From Trichomonas vaginalis G3 (taxonomy: Eukaryota > Parabasalia > Trichomonadida > Trichomonadidae), in contig NC_067204.1 of the NCBI RefSeq assembly GCF_026262505.1, positions 3,505,797 to 3,569,796 of the forward strand: a stretch of DNA of 64,000 nt, written 5' to 3'. Of the stretch, positions 57,349 through 64,000 are shown piece by piece. Within the stretch, counting starts at the first letter, position 1; every line of letters begins with the position of its first letter. Position numbers and translations under genes: made by a program. The notes below the pieces were generated by a model, which did no database searches, was not told where the DNA came from, and saw nothing but the letters and a program-made list of their open reading frames with translations.

Positions 57349-58848
57349 TTAAGAATTCTTGGTTTCCTTGTTCTCTACTTCTTTTATGTCCTTGCTCTGT
57401 TTGTGGTTGTTGCTGTGCAGTGTTTTGAACTGTTGGTTGTGTGTAGTGTTTTGAACTGTTGGTTGTGGTGCAGTGTTTTGAACTGTTGGTTGTGGTGTAG
57501 TGTTTTGAACTGTTGGTTGTTGTGTTGGTTGTTGTGTTGGTTTTGGTGCATGCCTGTGTCTGTGTCCATGTGACGATGTAAATGTTTTAGGTAGTCCTGG
57601 TGCAGGTGCTTCTCTTGGAGGGTTTGGTGGTATATAAGTTCCACTAGCTAGTATATAAGTTCCACCAGCTGGTATATAAGTTCCACCAGCTGGCACATAT
57701 GTTCCATCTGCAGCATAATGTCCTACCTGACTTTTCGTTCTTAAGAAAGCATTTACTAGGTCTGTTTTGGTCTGTTGTAACTCTTTTTCTTGACTTTCCA
57801 CAACAGTTGCTCTAACGGCGTCATAGGCACTTTGAACTGCCTGTCTCGTTGCTGCATCTGTTATTTTCGTCATATTTTGTGCTACTTCTCTTAACTCGTT
57901 GTCGAAACCTTCAGACTTCAGTTTCTTTCCAGATGAGAAGTCGTTCACTAGTTTCACCTTACTATGAAGAGCTTCGAAGGCGTTCTTAAAGTCAGCATTC
58001 ATTAAAGCTTCATTTGAACTGTCTTCATCCGCTTGTATTTTTGTCCTTATTGACCCTATAAGTTGGGCTGCTTTAGCGTTGGCTTGGGCATCTAACCAGT
58101 CATTATTAGCTTTTATATATTCTGCGCTTTTCATTGCCTTTTGCATGGCTGCGTCGTTATTTTTACTTTCTTGTGCTAAGTTTTCATACTGTACGGTTTG
58201 GTTTTGCAACTGTAAAAGTTTTTCTGCCTTTACATTTGCTTCAACTTCTTTTTTATACTCATCGCTATCCATATATGTCTTCAGGGCTTTTTGTTTTATT
58301 TCTTCATCTTTCAGTACTTTATATTGAGTAGTATGGTTTTTCAAATTTATAACATCTTGTTCCATTTTTGCTACTTCTGCTGCTTTTTCTGACACTTTTT
58401 TCGCATATTCCTCTGTACTTAGTTCTTTCAGTTGTTCTTCTTTCTTCTTTTTCTCTACGTTTAACTCATTGAGTTTCTTTGTGTGTCTGTCATATTCTAG
58501 TTTCTTTTCGTTTTCACTTATTTGTTTCTGTATGTCTATGTTTGACTTTTTGACATCTGTTATTTGATTTTTGAGTGAACTCAAATTCATTTGACTTTGA
58601 GGGTTATAAGCTGTTCCGTCTGCAGCTCCACCATAGCCTGCCATTTTCGCTAAAAGTGCCGCTCTTAAACCTCCACTCTGTGCACCAATAACTCGGTTTA
58701 AAAGCATAGGGTTGCTTGACATTTGTTGCAACATAGTGGGGTCATTCATCATTTGTTGTTGCAACTGTTGTTGTGGTGTCAGTTTTACTATTGGATGTTT
58801 CAATGCTCCCTTCCTCTTACGTATATTCTTACGTAGCTTACGTGGCAT
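57349..58848 (-). CDS. Polinton B coiled-coil, repeat-tailed virion-type protein
   Basis: 499 residues. A basic start (MPRKLRKNIRKRKGALKHPI) looks like a nucleic-acid-binding or nuclear-import segment. A Gln/Met-rich part follows, then about 230 residues of coiled coil (SNIDIQKQISENEKKLEYDR onward). The tail has four GTYIPAGGTYI-type repeats and then tandem PTVQNTTPQ-type repeats. It may link genome or core to capsid, as basic coiled-coil core proteins do in adenovirus; this is inference. It starts after cttcacttaaaATG and looks whole. The tail repeats are also visible as a DNA tandem repeat (about 57415-57530). Confidence 0.55.
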   Translation of the reverse strand: MPRKLRKNIRKRKGALKHPIVKLTPQQQLQQQMMNDPTMLQQMSSNPMLLNRVIGAQSGGLRAALLAKMAGYGGAADGTAYNPQSQMNLSSLKNQITDVKKSNIDIQKQISENEKKLEYDRHTKKLNELNVEKKKKEEQLKELSTEEYAKKVSEKAAEVAKMEQDVINLKNHTTQYKVLKDEEIKQKALKTYMDSDEYKKEVEANVKAEKLLQLQNQTVQYENLAQESKNNDAAMQKAMKSAEYIKANNDWLDAQANAKAAQLIGSIRTKIQADEDSSNEALMNADFKNAFEALHSKVKLVNDFSSGKKLKSEGFDNELREVAQNMTKITDAATRQAVQSAYDAVRATVVESQEKELQQTKTDLVNAFLRTKSQVGHYAADGTYVPAGGTYIPAGGTYILASGTYIPPNPPREAPAPGLPKTFTSSHGHRHRHAPKPTQQPTQQPTVQNTTPQPTVQNTAPQPTVQNTTHNQQFKTLHSNNHKQSKDIKEVENKETKNS

Positions 58849-59284
58849 TTTAAGTGAAGTTAAAAAGCGGTTTTTGACAGATGTTTATATGACACTTTTT
58901 GTTCAGCACAAAAAACTACTCGGTCAAAGTGTTGTCGGTTTTGTAAAATAACCGTCTTATCTCATTCTATAAGGGAGAAAAGGCTTCTCAAAGTATACTT
59001 CCTTGGAACGCCTGTAACTTTTCCTGTAGCGACGATAGACCCTTACTTGTCCGGACAAAGTTATACTATTTTGAGTGCTCTACAAAAAAGTCAACGGCGA
59101 CGACTCTCAAAAACCGTTGTGTAAAAAGTTTTACCGTTGGACAAAAAAGTATATATAGAAAACAAAAAACGTTTATAGTTCATTCAATATTTGAGATGGA
59201 ACGGTTTTCCAACGGTAACTATTAAATAAAATAAAAAATAGAAGGGGTCTCCGTTGACGAAAACGGTTTATTTTAAACTTTTCT
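58849..59284. promoter_or_regulatory. Non-coding region with a cluster of AACGGT/ACCGTT motifs
   Basis: The hexamer core ACGGTT or CCGTTG, or its complement, occurs about eight times: near 58949, 59093, 59113, 59134, 59200, 59211, 59251 and 59262. AACGGTT/AACCGTT is a typical Myb-recognition sequence and trichomonads have many Myb factors; binding is inference. The Polinton B right terminus would be expected about here but is not visible. Confidence 0.45.
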
Positions 59285-60154
59285 ATGAGTTGTCCGAAAA
59301 AAAACAGTTCATTTTTCATAATGGAAGGAAGAAAAAGTGTCGCAAACAATTCGTCGACTACCTCTGCAGTTAAAGTTCCTACAACTTATGTCTCACCATT
59401 CTCAAAACCCTTACGACCTCCTATAATACCAAAGCAACTTCCTCATACAATTCAAGACAAATTGTTGGACAATATGCATTTGCACAAAGAAACAGCTCAG
59501 CCAACAGGTCAGGCAACAACAACTATCGGAACAGAAGCATTTTCAGAAGAAGTTCATACCAATCAGACTCCAATCGAACATACAGAAACACAACCACCCG
59601 AAAATACAGAAACACATTCTGCAATGACCACTAGATCGCAAACACGATATCTCGCCTTTAGCAAACAATTTAAGTCTCAAATTCAAGACACACAAGATAG
59701 CGACACTCCTCTTTCAGAGAAAGTTCGTAGAAAATACGCAAAGAAAAGGTTAGAATTGTTAGATAAGTTAAATGAACAGTGGGGTTCAGAAGACAATCGA
59801 GATTATAACGAGATGTTTCAAGCTGTCATGGATGCCATTCAGCCTCTTGAAAACGAAATCAAAGACCCTGGCGTACTTGTTGACATGTTTGCTTCATATT
59901 TACCCGTTACTGCCAATCTCATAGCGTTGCAAGCTATTGACCAGTTCATTCACTTGTTTCCAAAGAACTTGCAGAAGCATTTACAAGAAGTTAAAATTGC
60001 TGAATTTGTCCGTATATATCCAAATTCATACAATTATTTGGAAGAATTGAATGAACATGGTGAACCTATATTATATTCTTTTCAAAGATTCTTGCAAATC
60101 ATCAAAAATAATTGTATTTTAAAAAACGATCAAATTATCCTTTCATTATTTTAA
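59285..60154 (+). CDS. Unassigned 289-residue protein
   Basis: It starts MSCPKKNSSFFIMEGRKSVA; the second Met (residue 13) is an alternative start. The first 130 residues are Thr/Pro/Gln-rich and disordered. The rest is folded: LAFSKQFKSQIQ, VRRKYAKKRLELLDKLNEQW, MDAIQPLENEIKDPGVLVDM, YLPVTANLIALQAIDQFIHL, HLQEVKIAEFVRIYPNSYNY. The leader (ttaaacttttctATG) is not the Polinton type. It could be an accessory gene at the edge of Polinton B, a host gene or part of another mobile element; no family recognised. Confidence 0.5.
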   Translation: MSCPKKNSSFFIMEGRKSVANNSSTTSAVKVPTTYVSPFSKPLRPPIIPKQLPHTIQDKLLDNMHLHKETAQPTGQATTTIGTEAFSEEVHTNQTPIEHTETQPPENTETHSAMTTRSQTRYLAFSKQFKSQIQDTQDSDTPLSEKVRRKYAKKRLELLDKLNEQWGSEDNRDYNEMFQAVMDAIQPLENEIKDPGVLVDMFASYLPVTANLIALQAIDQFIHLFPKNLQKHLQEVKIAEFVRIYPNSYNYLEELNEHGEPILYSFQRFLQIIKNNCILKNDQIILSLF

Positions 60155-60695
60155 ACTTAAATTAGTTTTTATGATTGACTAAAGCAATCATATTTATTCA
60201 TCATTAAATAAACAAAAAAATAATATTTGAGAGTTGTTTCAAAAAAAACACATTGAATTTATTAATTTGTCTCAATTTCAGTATTATAAATTTTTATAAT
60301 TTCAATATTTTGAAATACACTTTTTAATATTTCAATATTTATGATATTTCAATGTATTAAGTGGTCTCAAATTGAGCTTCTCAAATATAAGTTGGCCTAT
60401 TCAAATAATAAAATTAAATAATATTTAAAATAATAAATAAAAGTGATTGAGGTCATAGCAAAACGGCTGTTTCAGTCATTAATTCTTAAAAATAAAAAGG
60501 GTAAAAACTAAATACAATGGGTAAAATTCAATAGTGTCTGTGCTATCGTTCAATTTGAAGGTGTCTTTTGAAACCGCAAGACACATTGAATTTTTGAATA
60601 GTGTATTATGGTTTGACAGACACCAATGAAAAAATAAAATGATATTTGTTTTAAATATATAAGATCCTTATATAAAATATAAATATTTTATCGTT
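60155..60695. other. AT-rich non-coding stretch
   Basis: No gene is supported. It includes short dyads around 60285-60365 (caatatttcaatatt-type runs) and a region about 60500-60620 with repeated caattgaat/cattgaattt words. No transposon end could be defined. Confidence 0.45.
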
Positions 60696-61238
60696 TTATT
60701 TTCTTGTTTTAGAAATGTTTTTTATTGAAAAATCAATAAAACTAACTCCAAAATTAAATTTTTGATTTAAAGACACTATGATGACACCAGGCAAATCTTC
60801 CAAGACACCTATCGTCGGGAATCTAACAACCCTAGCGAAAAGTTTCATCGTTTCTTTGTTATTCGTATCAATTCCGAACTTATCAAAAAAAGCTTTTTGA
60901 GCAAGAAATTGCTTTCCACCGTTTTTAATATAAAGTTCGATCCATTTTTGATAAAATTTACTCGCGTAATGTGAACCCATTTCAACTCCTATATGATGGC
61001 AATGTTCTTCATTAACTTTGCTTATAGTAAACACTCCATTTTGTTCTTCAACCCTAAATTTTGCCTTGCATAGGGGATACGAACATGAATAAGTGACATA
61101 TTGCTTTGGAGATCCCGTTCTTCTTCTGTATGGGACACCGCCCTTGACTTCCTGTTTAATACCAAAAGCAATAAGCTCCTCTAAGTCCACCGAAATCATA
61201 AAAATGAAGTGATTTTGAAAAGAGTTAACAAAATTCAA
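60696..61238 (-). pseudogene. N-terminal zinc-finger fragment of a MULE-type transposase
   Basis: 180 residues. PKQYVTYSCSYPLCKAKFRV, then about 20 residues, then EEHCHHIGVEMG gives a C-x4-C...H-x-H zinc-binding pattern of the WRKY-GCM1/FLYWCH/FAR1 type. This usually precedes the catalytic core of Mutator-like transposases. The following NGGKQFLAQKAFFDKFGIDT matches the linker found before the core, which is missing here. It complements the core fragments at 34.7-36.6 kb, but the two are not shown to be one copy. A small host protein using the domain alone is the alternative. Confidence 0.6.
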
Positions 61239-62421
61239 ATCACATCAAAAACAAAAACACATAAAAATATTTTATTATACTCATTCGAAATTAAAAATAA
61301 TAAAATTTATATATATTAATTTCATTAAATCAAGGTTAAAAATCTCACCGGAAAAATAACCTCAGTGTGATAAATTTATCACTGGAAAAATTTACAATAA
61401 GGTTAATACCGAAAATATCGAACAATCAACATTTAAGGTTAATTTAAGAGTATGCACTTTTGTCACCTACTCATGGAGAATTACCTAAAACAATGATAAA
61501 TTTGAGAAGAAACAGAATGTAATGAAAAAATGATGAGTATGAAAAGAATAATAATTCCATTCAACATTGATGAATGTGAAAATAAATAAAATTGAATAAA
61601 AAAATGATGAAAATGAATGGAAAGATAATGTCATAAAACAAAGATAAAAATTAAACTAGATAGAATATTATATAACAATGAAGAATATGAAAAGAAATAG
61701 AATATAATAAAATAGTGATGAATATTAAAAGAATGAGGAAAAGAATTTTGTTAACATCAGCGCCATATTCAACCAAACATTTAACAATTTCAAGCGATCC
61801 TGCTTCGATTGCAACAGATAGAGGGCATTCATTACTATTAAGAGAATTTGATTAAGGGTGCACACGAGAGGATCATGTAAACTTCAGAATTTAGAACCTT
61901 ATTTTTAGGCATTATCTTGGCTACCTATTTAGGCTCGAAAAGCAAAAAATATCAAAAAATACAACTTGACTCCATTATGACCCTTTCATGGAGGTAGTTT
62001 TTATCCGCTAGTATTTTCCCTTTGAATCTCTTTACAATTCGAAATCAAATTCAAAACTCAGTAGAAGAAAGGAAGAATCGACTTACTACGGTTGTAATAC
62101 GAATAAATACATATATTTAATTATTTTTATTTACATAATAATTGTTTGAAGCTCATATTCCATCAAATTTTTAAATAAAAACATTAAAATGTTGAAAATG
62201 TTTATATATTTTAATAGGGTTTTGGCACTTTATTGAGGAATTACTACATACATAGTCGAACTGAACTTGATATTTTGAAATTTAAATTATTTATCAAAAT
62301 TAAAATTTAACTTGAAATTTATAATTATTTAGTCATATTTTGCATAATTCTAAGTAGATTTTGTAAAAAATCAAGAAAGAAAAATTTTAACGTGCTTTAT
62401 TTTTTCTTTTAAAAAAAAAAA
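61239..62421. other. AT-rich flank with ankyrin remnant and MITE-like end
   Basis: 61490-61745 is the same degenerate A-rich repeat as at 32.4-33.3 kb. 61750-61852 is an ankyrin-repeat fragment (minus strand, EAGSLEIVKCLVEYGADVN type) nearly identical to the one at 32750-32850. At 61854 ttaagggtgcacacgagagg resembles the MITE end at 31644. From 61900 to 62421 nothing further is recognised; a run of As directly precedes Polinton C. Confidence 0.55.
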
Positions 62422-62655
62422 AGGTAGTGGGGCTTCCAGGCACTTCGTGCCTTCTAGCCCTGATGTTGATGTTTAGTATAAATGAAGTTTTTATTCGGAG
62501 GACTCTTCTTCTTCCTCCATTGCTTCTGGGAAGAAGCCTTCTTCTGGGTCGAAAACATTATATAATGTGTCGCTTTTCACAAATTATATATGTTTTCATG
62601 TTTTGTCACTTTTCTGTCACTTTTCAGGGAAAAACATTTTTATTATTATATATAA

Positions 62656-63474
62656 ATGAATTTTACAAAACCACCGTTACCGTTCTTTGGAAATAAGAGT
62701 AGATGTAAAGATATTATATTGAGAGAACTTAAGAAACTACCGAATGGTCTAACATTTGTAGATTTGTTCGGTGGAAGTTTCTATATATCCCATTTGTGTC
62801 ATATAATATTCCCAGACTCAAAGATTATATGCAATGACTTCGACAACTATATGGACCGTCTCAAACATATTCCAGACACAAACAATATATTGAAAGAGTT
62901 AAAAGAAAAGATACCTATAGGTAAGATGGAACGTATACCATTAGATAACAAAAATATTGTGAGAGAGGTTTTGAAAAAAGCAGAATATATAGACTGGGAT
63001 AGTATATCTGCTAGACTATTATATAGTGGTTCTATAAGAGTTCATGACATTGAAACACTTATGTCAAAAGTTTTATATCTTAACTATACAAATGTTTTCA
63101 AAGAGGACATAGAAAAATATATTGAGGGTATAGAGTTTGTGAGATGTCATTGGACAGATTTGTATGAAAAATATAAAGACAAGGAAAATGTTTTCTTTAT
63201 AGTGGACCCGCCGTTCTATAACACATGGGATTTTCAATACCAAGTAGACTGGACTTTGAGAGACTCTTTAGAAACTTTAGACGTTTTACATAACCATCCA
63301 TGCTTTTACTTTACATCCGATAAAAGTGGTTTGGAAACCGTTATGAGATGGTTAGAGGACATACATGACTATGAGTTTATATATGACAAGATAGAATATG
63401 AGAGAGGTCCTATAAACTGGAGAAAGTGTCACAATAAAGAAATTTTATTAGTAAGTAAATGTGGTTTGAAATAG
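62656..63474 (+). CDS. Polinton C D12-class DNA adenine methyltransferase
   Basis: 272 residues with PFFGNKS at about 9-15, FVDLFGGS (SAM site) at about 34-41, CNDFDNYM at about 61-68 and the catalytic DPPFYNTW at about 184-191. The order is that of the Dam/D12 alpha class. It would methylate adenine at N6 in a short recognition site, which is not predictable from sequence. The C-terminus (KCHNKEILLVSKCGLK) has the NKEILLV strand usual in this family. Its last codons overlap the start of the membrane-peptide gene by 16 bp. Start context atatataaATG. The frame looks whole. Confidence 0.9.
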   Translation: MNFTKPPLPFFGNKSRCKDIILRELKKLPNGLTFVDLFGGSFYISHLCHIIFPDSKIICNDFDNYMDRLKHIPDTNNILKELKEKIPIGKMERIPLDNKNIVREVLKKAEYIDWDSISARLLYSGSIRVHDIETLMSKVLYLNYTNVFKEDIEKYIEGIEFVRCHWTDLYEKYKDKENVFFIVDPPFYNTWDFQYQVDWTLRDSLETLDVLHNHPCFYFTSDKSGLETVMRWLEDIHDYEFIYDKIEYERGPINWRKCHNKEILLVSKCGLK

Positions 63475-63590
63475 GACTACTTGTTTTAGGTTTTTTCCAT
63501 TGTGTCATTTATTTCTTTGACGTGGCAGAAAAGTACAGAGAATATGAAGATGAACCAATGCCTGCAAATGTTCAGTATATGTACTCGTAA
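63459..63590 (+). CDS. Polinton C 43-residue single-pass membrane peptide
   Basis: Same product as at 37957-38088: an N-terminal membrane helix (MWFEIGLLVLGFFHCVIYFF) with an acidic/aromatic tail. It overlaps the methyltransferase stop by 16 bp in a different frame, a compact viral arrangement. Start context aagtaaATG. Confidence 0.6.
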   Translation: MWFEIGLLVLGFFHCVIYFFDVAEKYREYEDEPMPANVQYMYS

Positions 63591-63613
63591 GAGATATTTT
63601 TATCTAATATTAA

Positions 63614-63976
63614 ATGGACGCACAGAACTTAGCGAATGCACAGCAACCTGGACAACCAAACCCAGAGAATATTCCAAATGAAGTTAGAATACAAACTGCA
63701 ATGGCAAACTATGGTCAAGTGCCAACAGATGTACAAATGCAAACTGCCATGTCAAATGACGCTGCGTTAGGTTTGCCACCATGGTATGCAAATATGAGAT
63801 GGAAAGAGTTTTATACAAACCCTGAAGTGGGATATAAACAACTTTATGCAGATGACGCGAACACAGGAGTTGACCCAGAATATGTTTTCTACCAGAGGAG
63901 AAACAGAATGTATGAGCTCCAGTTAAAGAATGCTATGGAACTCAACAGGAAACGTAAGAGACTAGGTGGACATTAG
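63614..63976 (+). CDS. Polinton C small conserved protein
   Basis: 120 residues, the same protein as at 38111-38473, with only silent DNA differences noticed near the 3' end. That it remains unchanged between two element copies suggests either very recent duplication or selection. It starts after tatctaatattaaATG. The next gene's ATG is at 63994. Confidence 0.65.
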   Translation: MDAQNLANAQQPGQPNPENIPNEVRIQTAMANYGQVPTDVQMQTAMSNDAALGLPPWYANMRWKEFYTNPEVGYKQLYADDANTGVDPEYVFYQRRNRMYELQLKNAMELNRKRKRLGGH

Positions 63977-64000
63977 ATTTTTACATATAGTAAAATGGGT

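Larger units (their letters stand above)
36893..58850. mobile_element. Polinton B (Polinton/Maverick), ~22 kb, right end not found
   Basis: It begins aggtagtggggcttccagg after an A-run, and the same left end recurs at 62422 (Polinton C). Gene content is diagnostic: B-family polymerase, retroviral-type integrase, A32 ATPase, SF3 helicase, penton-like and double jelly-roll capsid proteins. Extras are an adenine methyltransferase, KilA-N-region genes and a collar-like fibre. The expected inverted right terminus was not found between 58.85 and 62.4 kb, so the right limit is approximate. The element is more decayed than Polinton A, with perhaps fifteen to twenty breaks, although many genes look whole. 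Its left end is nearly identical to that of C, so the lineage was recently active. Confidence 0.88.
62422..64000 (+). mobile_element. Polinton C, left end (continues past the window)
   Basis: It begins with the same aggtagtggggcttccagg and terminal hairpin as Polinton B and keeps the same gene order: methyltransferase, 43-residue membrane peptide, 120-residue protein, then the start of the amphipathic-peptide gene at 63994. Differences from B over 1.5 kb are few, so both derive from a recent common source. The genes visible look whole. The right part lies outside the window. Confidence 0.92.

Noticed and set aside
60696-61238. Zinc-finger frame as the missing N-terminus of the MULE at 34.7-36.6 kb
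   Set aside because: The two are 24 kb apart with a Polinton between them and no shared borders; they may come from different copies.

Overview
The window is AT-rich eukaryotic DNA, with intronless genes that start a few bases after initiator-like TCACT/TCATT motifs, ankyrin-repeat remnants, Mutator-like transposon pieces and large Polinton/Maverick elements. That combination fits a parabasalid protist. Tritrichomonas foetus or a close relative is my best guess; this is inference, since no sequence search was possible.

Layout. 1-3554 holds repeats only: a six-unit array of palindromes (about 222-950), a duplicated perfect hairpin (1228-1430), and a small transposon-like element carrying five 121-bp tandem repeats (about 2196-3376). 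3555-23262 is Polinton A, with 393-bp terminal inverted repeats and a 6-bp target duplication (ttatat). Its parts are a protein-primed DNA polymerase, integrase, primase-helicase, KilA-N protein, phage-collar-like fibre protein, capsid proteins, packaging ATPase and small amphipathic peptides. A 978-bp inverted-repeat element is nested near its right end. 23409-31490 is a host segment: a thioredoxin/PDI-like membrane protein, two low-complexity proteins, tRNA-Glu(TTC), a 730-residue coiled-coil protein and the broken C-terminal part of a surface protein. 31500-36890 is a transposon graveyard: MITEs, ankyrin fragments, a 121-bp tandem array split by a MULE-like element that can fold as a cloverleaf, and a MULE transposase interrupted by a hAT-like insertion. 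About 36893-58850 is Polinton B, from a different lineage. It carries a D12 adenine methyltransferase, a collar-like fibre protein, integrase, polymerase remnants, two KilA-N-region genes, packaging ATPase, SF3 helicase, penton-like protein and major capsid protein. 58850-62421 holds one unassigned gene, a zinc-finger MULE fragment and more ankyrin/AT-rich repeats. 62422 to the window end is the left end of Polinton C, nearly identical to that of B.

How the genes fit together. Each Polinton combines a replication set (PolB, SF3 helicase/primase), an integration set (retroviral-type integrase, terminal repeats), a virion set (double-jelly-roll capsid, penton-like protein, A32-type ATPase, fibre, membrane-active peptides) and regulators (KilA-N, methyltransferase). 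Most of their genes begin at a T-rich tract ending in (T)AAATG, like a viral late promoter. A smaller group that includes the KilA-N genes of both elements shares an identical 17-bp upstream motif, suggesting two expression classes. Polintons A and B are treated here as fossils: A is structurally complete and young but has roughly eight to ten breaks; B has perhaps fifteen to twenty; the visible part of C looks whole.
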